This document shows positions 53,293 to 62,789 of a stretch of 64,000 nucleotides of DNA, piece by piece. A program made the position numbers and the translations under genes. The stretch spans positions 1 to 64,000 of the forward strand of contig DASQWR010000223.1 of NCBI GenBank assembly GCA_035640155.1. The letters run 5' to 3'. Position 1 is the stretch's first letter. Every line of letters starts with the position of its first letter. The notes under the pieces were generated by a model. It was not told the origin of the DNA. It searched no databases and saw nothing but the letters and a program-made list of their open reading frames with translations. This DNA is from JALYQB01 sp035640155. GTDB taxonomy: Bacteria > Actinomycetota > Actinomycetes > Mycobacteriales > Pseudonocardiaceae.

Positions 53293-55680
53293 TCAGTTGG
53301 AGGACGTCAGGCGGTAGACGTCGTAGACACCCTCGATGTTGCGTACCGCGCGCAGCACGTGCCCGAGGTGCTTCGGGTCACCCATCTCGAACGAGAACCG
53401 GCTGACCGCCACCCGATCACGTGAGGTGGTGACCGACGCGGAGAGGATGTTCACCTTCTCGTCCGCCAGGACCTTGGTGACGTCGGAGAGCAGCCGGTGC
53501 CGGTCCAGCGCCTCGACCTGGATCGCGACGAGGAAGATCGAGGATGACGACGGCGCCCACTCCACCTCGACCAGGCGCTCCGGCTGGGCACGCAGATCAT
53601 CGGAGTTGGTGCAGTCGGTGCGGTGCACGCTCACCCCGCCGCCGTGGGTGACGAAGCCGAGGACCTCGTCCCCGGGGACCGGGGTGCAGCAGCGGGCAAG
53701 TTTGGCCAGCACGTCGCCGGCACCCTTGACGACCACGCCGGAGTCTCCGGTGGCGCGGCGGGGCCGCACCGTCGACGGAGTGGCCCGCTCGGCGAGGACC
53801 TCCTCGGCGCCTTCCTCCCCGCCGAGCAATGCTACGAGGCGCTGCACCACGTGCCGCGACGACGCGTGGTGCTCTCCCACGGCGGCGTAGAGCGAACTCA
53901 CGTCGGGGTAGCGCAGCTCCCGGGATACCGCCACCATCGACTCGGCCGATACCAGCCGCTGCACGGGTAGCCCCGCGCGGCGGAGCTCCTTGGCGATGGC
54001 GTTTTTGCCGAGTTCGATCGCTTCTTCGCGTCGCTCCTTGGCGAACCACTGCCGGATCTTCGCCTTGGCCCGGGGGGAGGCGACGAACGATGACCAGTCC
54101 CGGCTCGGGCCGGCTCCCTCGGCCTTCGAGGTAAAGATCTCGACGACCTCGCCGTTCTCCAGCTGTCGCTCCAGCGCGACCAGGCGGCCGTTGACGCGAG
54201 CCCCGATGCACCGGTTGCCGACCTCGGTGTGCACGGCGTAGGCGAAGTCCACCGGGGTCGAGCCTGCCGGTAGCGTGATGACCTCGCCCTTGGGCGTGAA
54301 GACGAATATTTCCCGGGTAGCCAGGTCGTAGCGCAGCGAATCGAGGAACTCGCCGGGGTCCGCGGCCTCCCGCTGCCAATCCAGCAGCTGCCGCATCCAC
54401 GCCATCTCGTCGACCTCGACGGCCTGGCTCGGTCCACTCGTCTTTCCTCGATGGGTGCCACTGATCTCCTTGTACCGCCAGTGGGCGGCGATGCCGTATT
54501 CGGCGGTTCGGTGCATCCCGTGGGTACGGATCTGCACCTCGAGGGGCTTGCCGTCCGGTCCGATCACGGTGGTGTGCAGTGATTGGTAGACCCCGAACCG
54601 GGGCTGGGCGACGTAGTCCTTGAACCGACCCGGCATCGGCTGCCACACGGAGTGCACCACACCGACCGCGGCGTAGCAGTCGCGTACGTCCTCGACCAGG
54701 ATCCGCACCCCGACCAGGTCGTGGATGTCGTCGAAGTCCCGACCACGAACGATCATCTTCTGGTAGATGGAGTAGTAGTGTTTGGGACGGCCCTCGACAG
54801 TGGCGCTGATCCGGGTGCCGGACAGCTGCGCGGACACCTGACTGATTACCGTGCGCAAGTAGGTGTCCCGGGAGGGGGCCCGGTCCGCAACCAACCGCAC
54901 GATCTCGTCGTACTTCTTCGGGTGCAGGATCGCGAAGGAGAGGTCCTCCAGCTCCCACTTGATGGTCGCCATGCCGAGGCGATGCGCCAGCGGAGCGAGT
55001 ACCTCGAGGGTCTCCTTCGCCTTGCGGGCTTGCTTCTCCGGCGGCAGGAAACGCATGGTGCGCATGTTGTGCAGCCGGTCCGCAAGCTTGATCACCAGCA
55101 CCCGCGGGTCGCGGGCCATCGCGATGACCATCTTCCGGATGGTCTCGGCTTCTGCGGCGGCGCCGAGCTGGACCTTGTCCAGCTTGGTGACACCGTCGAC
55201 CAGGTGTGCGACCTCATCGCCGAAGTCCTCGCCGAGCCGGGACAATGAGTAGTCGGTGTCCTCCACAGTGTCATGCAACAAGGCAGCGACGAGGGTGATG
55301 GTGTCCATCCCCAGCTCGGCCAGGATCGTCGAAACGGCGAGCGGGTGAGTGATGTAGGGGTCCCCGGACTTGCGCTTCTGGTGGGAGTGCTTGTCCTCGG
55401 CGACGTCGTAGGCCCGCTGCAGCAACGTGAGATCAGCCTTGGGATGCAACTCGCGGTGCACCGCGGCGAGAGGCTCGAGGACCTGCTTGACGGCGGAGGG
55501 GCGCTGCGCGGTGATGCGGCGGGCGATTCGTGCCCGCACCCGGCGCGTCGCCGAGGGGAGCCGCTCCTGTGGAGCCGCGGCCACCTGATCCTGCGAGCCT
55601 GCGACCACCCCGGAGTCAGCTGTGGTGGCCGCAACAGGCTGCAGGTCCTGGCCCACCGCGTCCTCCTGCCCCGTCGTCAC
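53293..55680 (-). CDS. relA: Bifunctional (p)ppGpp synthetase/hydrolase RelA/SpoT (Rel)
   Basis: 795 aa long-form Rel. The hydrolase HD domain is intact (THPLAVSTILAELGMDT, ALLHDTVEDT with H136-D137, KLADRLHNMRTMRF), and so is the synthetase (RPKHYYSIYQKM, GVYQSLHTTVIGPDGKPLEV), followed by TGS (ITLPAGSTPVDFAYAVHTEV), zinc-finger (LARCCTPVPGDEVLGFVTHG) and ACT (VEALDRHRLLSDVTKVLADE) domains. So it should both make and degrade (p)ppGpp. The start is uncertain: GTG 55680 gives mycobacterial Rel length; GTG 55746 would add 22 residues and overlap the pseudokinase gene by 26 bp. Confidence 0.96.
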   Translation of the reverse strand: MTTGQEDAVGQDLQPVAATTADSGVVAGSQDQVAAAPQERLPSATRRVRARIARRITAQRPSAVKQVLEPLAAVHRELHPKADLTLLQRAYDVAEDKHSHQKRKSGDPYITHPLAVSTILAELGMDTITLVAALLHDTVEDTDYSLSRLGEDFGDEVAHLVDGVTKLDKVQLGAAAEAETIRKMVIAMARDPRVLVIKLADRLHNMRTMRFLPPEKQARKAKETLEVLAPLAHRLGMATIKWELEDLSFAILHPKKYDEIVRLVADRAPSRDTYLRTVISQVSAQLSGTRISATVEGRPKHYYSIYQKMIVRGRDFDDIHDLVGVRILVEDVRDCYAAVGVVHSVWQPMPGRFKDYVAQPRFGVYQSLHTTVIGPDGKPLEVQIRTHGMHRTAEYGIAAHWRYKEISGTHRGKTSGPSQAVEVDEMAWMRQLLDWQREAADPGEFLDSLRYDLATREIFVFTPKGEVITLPAGSTPVDFAYAVHTEVGNRCIGARVNGRLVALERQLENGEVVEIFTSKAEGAGPSRDWSSFVASPRAKAKIRQWFAKERREEAIELGKNAIAKELRRAGLPVQRLVSAESMVAVSRELRYPDVSSLYAAVGEHHASSRHVVQRLVALLGGEEGAEEVLAERATPSTVRPRRATGDSGVVVKGAGDVLAKLARCCTPVPGDEVLGFVTHGGGVSVHRTDCTNSDDLRAQPERLVEVEWAPSSSSIFLVAIQVEALDRHRLLSDVTKVLADEKVNILSASVTTSRDRVAVSRFSFEMGDPKHLGHVLRAVRNIEGVYDVYRLTSSN

Positions 55681-55720
55681 AGCCGGAGCCACGAGGATAG
55701 CTCCGGCACCTGGCGCGAAG

Positions 55721-57547
55721 TCACCGAGGCGACGCGGGCGGCTCACCCGAGACGGGCGGGTCGTTCGACGCGGAATGCTCGCCGAAGGCAGACGGCTTAT
55801 CGCCGACGGATGACTCGCCTGAGGTGGATGGCCCGCTCGAGGTGGGCGGCTCGCTCGGGGTGGGTGGTTCGCTCGGGGTGGGCGGCTCGCTCGTGGCGGA
55901 TGGCGGGGCCGAGTAGGGCATGGCCTTCACCGGGCATGGATCGAGCGCCAACTCGGCGAACTGCGGGCCGCTGTCGGGCTCCGGCCTGGTGGTGACCAGG
56001 ACGAATGAGTAACCGCCGCAGCCCGCAGGAAGGGAGCGTTCGTCGGTGACCGAGTAGGAGGTGCTCCCGACAAGGGTCTTGGTGACGAACATGCTCGGAT
56101 ACCCCGGACCGAAGTCGCCCAGGCGGCCGCTGCCGTAGCCGAGAATCAGCTGCACGGGACCAGTGCCGGTGGTGGTGACCTGCACCACGAGCCGGGTGAG
56201 GTTTCCCTGGCGGGTGAATGACGACGGCGACACCTCGCTCACCCGCGTGCGTGAGCCCGGGGGGGCAGCAAGGGGGGTTGGGTTGGACGGGCCCAGCAAT
56301 CGCCGCATCGGCAGCGGTGCGAACGCCGCAGCGTTCGGATCGGCCGCGAGGCTGAGCAAGGTCATCCCCGCACCGCCGACGGCCAGCGGAAGTACCATCC
56401 CAGACGACATCAGGGACGGACCCAACGCCGACGACGAGAGCCCGCGGGGTATCCGCTCTCTTTCGGCCGGGTCAAGGCGGGAAGAGGAGCCGGGCCCGTC
56501 CGGCCAACCAAAGAAGAAGTTGAGCCCGCCGTTGATGTCCCCCCGAGGCACCACCACGGCGAGTGCGAGGCCGAGGACCAGCGTGAAGGCCACCGCCGCC
56601 GCGATGCGGCCGGAGCGGCCGAGCTGGAATCCGCCCACGAAGGAGCGCCCCCAAGCGGGCCGGTCAGATTTCCCGGCCAAGGTTGCCGGATCGAGACGGA
56701 ACGGCGGCCGCGCGTCAGCGGCCAGTTCGGCCCGTCCCTGCGCCTCCCAGCCTGCGCCGTAGCCGCGCACCGCCGCCGACTCGAGCTCGGCGAGGAACTC
56801 CGTCGCGTCGGCGGGACGATCCGCAGGAGCCTTGGCCAGGCCTCGCCGCAGCAGGTCTCGCATCGCCTCCGGCGCCATCTCGATCGGCGGAGGTGTGCTC
56901 TCGTGCCGGGAACGCAGCACCGCGAGGTCGTCCGAGAAGTACGGAGGTCCCCCGGTGACGCACTCGAAGCACATCGCAGCGGCCGCATAGAGGTCTGCGG
57001 CCGGGGCCGCCTCCCCCCCACTCCACCGCTCGGGTGGCAGGTAGAAGCATGTCCCCGACGCCAGTGACAGCGCAGCGAGCGGACCGGTGACACCGAACTC
57101 GGCCAGCACGACCCCACCGGTCGGGGTGATCAGCACGGTGGCCGGAGTGCAGCCGCGGTGCAGCACTCCCCGGGCGTGTGCGGCCGCCAAGCCGAGCAGC
57201 GTGCCCTTGAGCACCGTCAGCGCCGCCTGCGGTCCGAGCGCGCCCTCCTCACCGAGCAGGGCGCGCAGCGTCACACCGTCGACGTGTTCCCGGACGAGGG
57301 CCACCCCCCGATCGGTCTCCACGTCCTCGAGGACGCGCGCGACGCCGTTGTGCTGCAGGCCGGCGAGCCGCTGCACGTCCGCACGGACCTGCGCGCGGTA
57401 CCCGGGCTCGCGCAGGGCGGCGGCGGGCAGGAAGCGGATCACAACCAGACTCCCGCTCGCGTCATGCCTGGCGAGCACCGCGCTTCCGGTGGGGTCCGCG
57501 CCGAGACTGCGGATCCGCGTGTAGCCGGACACGGACCACTCCGTCAC
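55721..57547 (-). CDS. Membrane-anchored Ser/Thr pseudokinase
   Basis: 608 aa. A kinase-fold domain at about 10-260 is recognisable (IRSLGADPTGSAVLARH P-loop, hinge REHVDGVTLRALL, YLPPERW activation-segment end, AADLYAAAAMCFECVTGGPP), but catalytic residues are lost: the beta-3 Lys is R38, the HRD motif is H130-R-G132, and DFG is E150-F-G. One TM helix follows (about 315-333), then an extracytoplasmic domain and a repeat-rich Ser/Pro tail (SEPPTPSEPPTP). GTG 57547 has GGAGG 7 bases upstream. It sits where apt lies in mycobacteria (between relA and secF); a binding or scaffold role is likely. Confidence 0.85.
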   Translation of the reverse strand: MTEWSVSGYTRIRSLGADPTGSAVLARHDASGSLVVIRFLPAAALREPGYRAQVRADVQRLAGLQHNGVARVLEDVETDRGVALVREHVDGVTLRALLGEEGALGPQAALTVLKGTLLGLAAAHARGVLHRGCTPATVLITPTGGVVLAEFGVTGPLAALSLASGTCFYLPPERWSGGEAAPAADLYAAAAMCFECVTGGPPYFSDDLAVLRSRHESTPPPIEMAPEAMRDLLRRGLAKAPADRPADATEFLAELESAAVRGYGAGWEAQGRAELAADARPPFRLDPATLAGKSDRPAWGRSFVGGFQLGRSGRIAAAVAFTLVLGLALAVVVPRGDINGGLNFFFGWPDGPGSSSRLDPAERERIPRGLSSSALGPSLMSSGMVLPLAVGGAGMTLLSLAADPNAAAFAPLPMRRLLGPSNPTPLAAPPGSRTRVSEVSPSSFTRQGNLTRLVVQVTTTGTGPVQLILGYGSGRLGDFGPGYPSMFVTKTLVGSTSYSVTDERSLPAGCGGYSFVLVTTRPEPDSGPQFAELALDPCPVKAMPYSAPPSATSEPPTPSEPPTPSEPPTSSGPSTSGESSVGDKPSAFGEHSASNDPPVSGEPPASPR

Positions 57548-57704
57548 ACCGCCACCTCCACCCCGCACCGTGACGAGGACAACTCGTCACGGAGCGACCT
57601 GTCACGGACTACGATCTCAAGGCTACTGCTGTCACGACAACTGGGAACGGCTTTGCCCGATTGGGGTTGCCGGAGGCAAGCCGGGGTGAGCCGTGGTGAG
57701 CCGG

Positions 57705-58967
57705 TCAGCGCCGCTTCTTGCCAGACGGCCGCCCGGCCTTGCCCGACGGCCGGCCACCGCGACGCGACTTGGCGGTCTGGCCACGAGCAGCGGGGGCGGA
57801 CTTTCCGGGCCGGGCGGGCACGCTCGACGTCCCGGCTAGCGCACGCTCCGGGGAGGGGCTGGCGTCGACTGGCTCGTTCCGCGCCGCCGGCTCCCCGGCG
57901 GTGTCCGAGCCGGTGCCGTCGGCTGGGACGCCGTCATCGATCTTGCGGGCCAGGTTGGCCCGGCGCTGGGCCACCCGCGCGGCCTGCTGCCGGTAAGCGG
58001 GACGTCGCATCGTGAGGTCGACCAGGATCGGGGTGGCGATGAAGATCGAGGAGAAGACACCCGCGATGATTCCGACCAGCTGCACGAGCGCGAGATCCCG
58101 CAGCGTGCCGACGCCGAGCAGTCCGACTCCGATCACCAGCAGCCCGAGCACCGGGAGCACCGCGATGAACGAGGTGTTGATCGAGCGCATCAGCGTCTGG
58201 TTGACGGCCAGGTTCGCCGCCTCGGGGTAGGTTCGCCTGCTCAGGCCGAGCAGGCCGCGGGTGTTCTCCTGCACCTTGTCGAACACCACGACCGTGTCGT
58301 ACAGCGAGAAGCCGAGGATGGTGAGCAGGCCGATCACGGTCGCCGGGGTCACCTCGAACCCGGTCATCGAGTAGATGCCCGCGGTCACCACCACGTCGTG
58401 GACCAGCGCGACCAGCGCTGCGACGGCCATCCGGAACTCGAAGTACACCGCGAGGAACACGCTCACCAGGACGAGGAAGACGATCAACGCGACGAGTGCC
58501 TGCTGGGTGATCTCACCCCCCCAGGTGGCGCTGACCGCGCTGTCGGAGATCACCCCCTGGCTGGGCTGCCCGCCGCGGTCGAGCGGCTGCAGCTGCTCGA
58601 ACAGCGCAGACTTCAGCTCGACGGTCTCCGCCGCGTCCAGCGCCTCGGAGCGGATCAGGATGCTGCCGGCATCCCCGCGGCCGACGACCTGGACCGTCGC
58701 CGGTGGCTCCCCGAGAGCGTCGGTGTAGACCTGCTCGACCTGCTGGGTAGTGATCGCGCCCTTCGCCCCGGTCGCGGGCAGCTGCACCCGGGTGCCGCCC
58801 TCGAAGTCGATGCCGAGGTTGAAGCCCCGGAACAGCATCGATCCGACGCAGACCAGGAACAGCACCAGGGTGGCCGCGTACCAGGTGCGACGCCGGCCGA
58901 CGATGTCGAACGCGCCGGTGCCGCGGTAGAGGCGGGCGGACAGGCTCTCGCGCTCCGTGCCGCTCAC
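57705..58967 (-). CDS. secF: Protein translocase subunit SecF
   Basis: 420-aa accessory subunit of the Sec translocon that uses proton motive force to complete export. Six TMs; first periplasmic loop after FNLGIDFEGGTRVQL (the SecF/SecD DxxGG signature), later VSVFLAVYFEFRMAVAALVA and LTILGFSLYDTVVVFDKVQENTR. The C-terminal ~70 residues are Ala/Pro/Lys-rich and end in a basic GRPSGKKRR tail, common in actinobacteria. GTG 58967 is 1 bp after the secD stop. Confidence 0.96.
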   Translation of the reverse strand: MSGTERESLSARLYRGTGAFDIVGRRRTWYAATLVLFLVCVGSMLFRGFNLGIDFEGGTRVQLPATGAKGAITTQQVEQVYTDALGEPPATVQVVGRGDAGSILIRSEALDAAETVELKSALFEQLQPLDRGGQPSQGVISDSAVSATWGGEITQQALVALIVFLVLVSVFLAVYFEFRMAVAALVALVHDVVVTAGIYSMTGFEVTPATVIGLLTILGFSLYDTVVVFDKVQENTRGLLGLSRRTYPEAANLAVNQTLMRSINTSFIAVLPVLGLLVIGVGLLGVGTLRDLALVQLVGIIAGVFSSIFIATPILVDLTMRRPAYRQQAARVAQRRANLARKIDDGVPADGTGSDTAGEPAARNEPVDASPSPERALAGTSSVPARPGKSAPAARGQTAKSRRGGRPSGKAGRPSGKKRR

Positions 58968-58968
58968 C

Positions 58969-60636
58969 TCAGGCTCCCTTCGCGATCGGACCGCCCACGG
59001 GCCCTGCAGCGGCGGCCATCCGCTGCACCCCGCCGAGCCCGGACAGACCCGGGCGGGACAGTAACTTCGAGTGGGACGCCATGGCCACCAGCGGGTGGGT
59101 CACCAGGAACACCACCACGAGGTCGAGTACCGTGGACATGCCCAGGGTGAATGCGAAGCCCTTCACCTGTCCGACGGCCAGGACGTAGAGCACCGCCGCA
59201 GCGAGGAAGCTCACCGCGTCCGCGGACAGGATGGTGCGCCGGGCGCGCACCCAGCCGCGGGGTACCGCCGACCGGAAGGTGCGCCCCTCGCGGATCTCGT
59301 CCTTCAGCCGTTCGAAGAACACCACGAACGAGTCCGCCGTGATGCCGATGGCGACGATGAACCCGGCGACGCCGGCGAGGTCGAGGGTGAAGCCGATCCA
59401 GCGCCCCAGCAGCACCAGCACGGCGTAGACCACCACGCCGGACAGCACCAGGGACAGGATCGTCAGCACGCCCAGCAGCCGGTAGTAGAAGAGGCAGTAG
59501 ACGAACACCACCGCAAGCCCGACCGCACCCGCGATGACTCCGGCCCGCAGCGACGCGAGACCCAGGGTCGCGGAGACCGTCTCGGATTCGGAGGATTCGA
59601 AGGACAGCGGCAGCGAGCCGTACTTGAGGATGTCGGCCAGGTCCTGCGCCTGCGCCTGGCTGAACTGTCCGGTGATCTGGGTGCCGCCGCCGAAGATCGG
59701 CTGGTTCACCCGCGGGGCCGACACCACCTCGCCGTCGAGTACGAACGCGGCCTGCTGGCCTACGTTGGCGGCGGTGAACTCGCCCCAGATCCGGGAGCCC
59801 TCGCCGGTGAAGTCCAGGTTCACCACGTAGGAGGTGCCGTTCGGGGGAACGCCCGCGGAGGCGCCCGTGATCTCCTCGCCGGACAGCAGCGCCGGCTCGA
59901 GGATGTACTTGAGCGCACCGTCCTGGTCGCAGGTGACCAGCGGCAGGTTCGGGTCCTCATTGCCGCGCAGCGGGTCCGGCGCTGTGCAGTCCAGCGCGAG
60001 CAGTGCCTGCTGCTGCACGGCCGGGTCGGTGCTCTGCCGGGTCTGTCGGGCCTGCTGGATCTCGGCAGCGACCTCGGGGTCGGCCGGGGCGTCCGGCGCC
60101 TCGCCGATCGGGGCCGGCGCCGACGTGCTCGGCGTGGGCTCGCTCGACGGTGGGGGTGTCGGTTCCACCTGCTGGGGGGCCACCGGGGCGGGCTGGTCCT
60201 GAGGCTGCGGGAGGGGCTCCGCGGACGGGTCGGCTGGCGCCCCGGGCGGCTGGGCAGGGATCGGCTGGCCCACCACCTTGCGGATGTAGAGCTTGGCGGT
60301 CTGCCCGAGGGCGCGGGCCTGCTCACCGTCCTCCCCGGGCACGGTGATGATGAGGTTGGAGCCGTCCTGCACGACCTCGGCGCCGCTGACGCCAATACCG
60401 TTGACCCGCTCCTCGATGATCTGGCGCGCCTGGTCGAGTTGCTCGCGGGTCGGTTCCGCCCCGTCCGGGGTCCGGGCCGTCAGGGTGACCCGGGTGCCGC
60501 CCTGCAGGTCGATGCCGAGCTTGGGTGTCGGGTCACCGCTGCCGGTGAAGAAGACCAGGGAGTAGAGCACGGCGACGACGCCGACGAACGACGCCAGGTA
60601 ACGCCAGGGGCGGAACTGCCCGGACGGTGGTGCCAC
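58969..60636 (-). CDS. secD: Protein translocase subunit SecD
   Basis: 555-aa partner of SecF. N-terminal TM, KLGIDLQGGTRVTL signature, a large periplasmic domain with a long Pro/Ala-rich insert (about 135-185, including APQQVEPTPPPSSEP) and then ITGQFSQAQAQDLADILKYG, SLPLSFESSESETVSATLG, and five more TMs with IGITADSFVVFFERLKDEIREG. GTG 60636. Order yajC-secD-secF is conserved. Confidence 0.96.
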   Translation of the reverse strand: MAPPSGQFRPWRYLASFVGVVAVLYSLVFFTGSGDPTPKLGIDLQGGTRVTLTARTPDGAEPTREQLDQARQIIEERVNGIGVSGAEVVQDGSNLIITVPGEDGEQARALGQTAKLYIRKVVGQPIPAQPPGAPADPSAEPLPQPQDQPAPVAPQQVEPTPPPSSEPTPSTSAPAPIGEAPDAPADPEVAAEIQQARQTRQSTDPAVQQQALLALDCTAPDPLRGNEDPNLPLVTCDQDGALKYILEPALLSGEEITGASAGVPPNGTSYVVNLDFTGEGSRIWGEFTAANVGQQAAFVLDGEVVSAPRVNQPIFGGGTQITGQFSQAQAQDLADILKYGSLPLSFESSESETVSATLGLASLRAGVIAGAVGLAVVFVYCLFYYRLLGVLTILSLVLSGVVVYAVLVLLGRWIGFTLDLAGVAGFIVAIGITADSFVVFFERLKDEIREGRTFRSAVPRGWVRARRTILSADAVSFLAAAVLYVLAVGQVKGFAFTLGMSTVLDLVVVFLVTHPLVAMASHSKLLSRPGLSGLGGVQRMAAAAGPVGGPIAKGA

Positions 60637-60660
60637 GATCGGTGGTTCTCCTCGCAGAAG

Positions 60661-61044
60661 TCAGGCTCGCCCTCGCGCATCACGCGGCGCCGCGTCGCCG
60701 GGCACCTCGTCATCTCCCGGCCTCTCGTCGTCCCTGGGCAGCTCGTCGTCCCTGGGCAGCTCGTCGCTGTCCTGGGCGATTTCCTCAGGATCGACGACTT
60801 TCTCCCGGATCGCGGCCCGTACCCAGGTGGTGTGCACGCCTGGGGCGATCTCCAGGTCGAGGGTGTCCTCCCCCAGAGCGGCGACGGTGCCGCGCAGCCC
60901 GGAGGTGGTCATCACCAGGTCGCCCACCTCCAGCGAGCTCTGCAGCTCCTGCGCCTCGCGCAACGCCCGCTTCTGGCGGCGCGCACCCAGGATCAGCGGC
61001 AGCGCGAGCACCATGAGGAACAGCAGCAGGATCAACGATTCCAT
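60661..61044 (-). CDS. yajC: Preprotein translocase subunit YajC
   Basis: 127-aa SecDF-associated protein: one N-terminal TM (ESLILLLFLMVLALPLILGA), then the conserved QELQSSLEVGDLVMTTSGLRG domain. The acidic tail contains a short repeat (DELPRD twice, then DERPGD). GGAGA lies 4 bases before ATG 61044; ATG 61047 directly upstream is the alternative. 24 bp ahead of secD. Confidence 0.93.
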   Translation of the reverse strand: MESLILLLFLMVLALPLILGARRQKRALREAQELQSSLEVGDLVMTTSGLRGTVAALGEDTLDLEIAPGVHTTWVRAAIREKVVDPEEIAQDSDELPRDDELPRDDERPGDDEVPGDAAPRDARGRA

Positions 61045-61122
61045 CATTCTCCGTTCACATCTGGAGTCCACACCTGGACGCCACTTCCCGAGTGTGCCAG
61101 GTCGGCCGGTGCACGGCCCCGC

Positions 61123-62181
61123 TCAGGTCTCGAACAGGGTGGGCGCGGGGTCTGCGGGGGCATCGGGCGGCGGTTCCAGCCGCAGGTGCCGCCAAGCCGC
61201 AGCGGTGGACACCCGGCCCCGCGGCGTGCGGGCCAGCATCCCGGCTCGCACGAGGAACGGCTCGCACACCTCCTCGACCGTCGCCGGCTCCTCTCCCACT
61301 GCCACCGCCAGCGTCGACACCCCAACGGGGCCGCCGCCGAAGGTCCGCACCAGCGCGGTGAGCACGGCCCGGTCGAGCCGGTCGAGCCCGAGCTCGTCGA
61401 CGTCGTACACCGCGAGGCCTGCCCTGGCGACCTCAAGGGTCACCACGCCGTCCGCGCGGACCTCCGCATAGTCGCGTACCCGGCGCAGCAGCCGGTTCGC
61501 GATCCGCGGAGTACCACGGGAGCGCGCCGCGATCTCGGCCGCACCGTCGGATCGCAGGTCCACCCCGAGGATGCCGGCCGAGCGGCGCAGCACCTGCTCC
61601 AGCTCTGCCGGCTCGTAGAACTCCATGTGCGCGGTGAACCCGAACCGGTCACGCAACGGCCCGGTCAGCGCGCCGGACCGGGTGGTGGCGCCGACCAGGG
61701 TGAACGGGGCGATCTCCAGCGGGATCGAGGTCGCGCCGGGCCCCTTGCCGACCACCACGTCGACCCGGAAGTCCTCCATGGCCAGGTAGAGCATCTCTTC
61801 GGCGGGCCGGGCAATCCGATGGATCTCGTCGATGAACAGCACGTCACCGTCGACGAGGTTCGACAGCATCGCCGCCAGGTCTCCGGCCCGTTCGAGGGCC
61901 GGTCCGGAGGTGACCCGGATGGCGGCGCCGAGCTCGGCGGCAATGATCATGGCAAGGCTGGTCTTGCCGAGCCCGGGTGGGCCGGAGAGCAGCACGTGGT
62001 CCGGCGCGGCGCCGCGCCGCCGGGCACCCTCGAGCACCAGGTCGAGCTGCTCGCGCACCCGCGCCTGCCCGATGAACTCGGTCAGCCGCCGGGGGCGCAG
62101 CGTCGCCTCGAGGTCGACGTCGGACGGGTCCGCCTCCGGAGCCAACGCCGGTAATGTCCCGCCCGCGTCGTCGCTGCTCAC
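61123..62181 (-). CDS. ruvB: Holliday junction DNA helicase RuvB
   Basis: 352-aa AAA+ motor for branch migration. Walker A LLSGPPGLGKTS, Walker B VLFIDEIHR, sensor TLVGATTRSGALTGPLRDRF (with arginine finger region), and a C-terminal winged helix (GGGPVGVSTLAVAVGEEPAT). GTG 62181 overlaps the ruvA stop by 4 bp. Confidence 0.97.
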   Translation of the reverse strand: MSSDDAGGTLPALAPEADPSDVDLEATLRPRRLTEFIGQARVREQLDLVLEGARRRGAAPDHVLLSGPPGLGKTSLAMIIAAELGAAIRVTSGPALERAGDLAAMLSNLVDGDVLFIDEIHRIARPAEEMLYLAMEDFRVDVVVGKGPGATSIPLEIAPFTLVGATTRSGALTGPLRDRFGFTAHMEFYEPAELEQVLRRSAGILGVDLRSDGAAEIAARSRGTPRIANRLLRRVRDYAEVRADGVVTLEVARAGLAVYDVDELGLDRLDRAVLTALVRTFGGGPVGVSTLAVAVGEEPATVEEVCEPFLVRAGMLARTPRGRVSTAAAWRHLRLEPPPDAPADPAPTLFET

Positions 62182-62789
62182 CGGTTGCGGCCCAGCCGGG
62201 TGAGCGCGTTGCGCAGCACGGCACCGGTGTCGGCGTGGCTACCGTCGCTACCGTCGCTGCCGTCCCCGAGCACCGCCTCGACGGCCTGCTCGGCCTGGCG
62301 GGCGGCGAACCCGAGCCCGACCAGTGCCTCGACGACCTGGGTGCGTGCCGCGCCGCCGCCAACGGGACCGGTCGTGGCACTGGGGGCGACCGCGCCGACC
62401 TTGTCCCGCAGCTCCACGACGAGCCGCTCCGCCCCCTTGCGGCCGATGCCCGGCACCGAGGTGAGCACGGTGAGGTCGCCATCGCCCAGCGCGCGGCGCA
62501 GCGTCTCGGGGTCGAGCACGGCCAGCGTCGCCAGCGCCAGCCGAGGTCCGAAGCCGGACACCGTCTGCAGCAGTCCGAACAGTCCCCGGGCCTCGGGATC
62601 GGCGAAGCCGTACAAGGTCAGCGAGTCCTCCCGTACCACCAGCGCGGTCGTGAGCCGGGCCTGCTTCCCGCAGCGCAGCGTGGCCAGCGTGGCGGGCGCC
62701 GCGTGCACCGCGAGCCCGACCCCGCCGACCTCCACCACGGCATGGTCCAGGCTGATCGAGAGCACCTCGCCACGAACCGAGGAGATCAC
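62178..62789 (-). CDS. ruvA: Holliday junction DNA helicase RuvA
   Basis: 203-aa junction-binding subunit. OB-fold start VISSVRGEVLSISLDHAVVE, GFADPEARGLFGLLQTVSGFGPRLAL, helix-hairpin-helix TSVPGIGRKGAERLVVELRDK, then the C-terminal RuvB-binding domain; a small Gly/Ser/Asp repeat (GSDGSDGS) lies near the end. GTG 62789 has GGAGG 6 bases upstream and overlaps the ruvC stop by 4 bp. Confidence 0.96.
   Translation of the reverse strand: MISSVRGEVLSISLDHAVVEVGGVGLAVHAAPATLATLRCGKQARLTTALVVREDSLTLYGFADPEARGLFGLLQTVSGFGPRLALATLAVLDPETLRRALGDGDLTVLTSVPGIGRKGAERLVVELRDKVGAVAPSATTGPVGGGAARTQVVEALVGLGFAARQAEQAVEAVLGDGSDGSDGSHADTGAVLRNALTRLGRNR

Noticed and set aside
59071..62154. 1027-codon plus-strand open frame over secD-yajC-ruvB
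   Set aside because: Antisense shadow of conserved secD, yajC and ruvB; composition biased (Gly, Arg, His), no family similarity.
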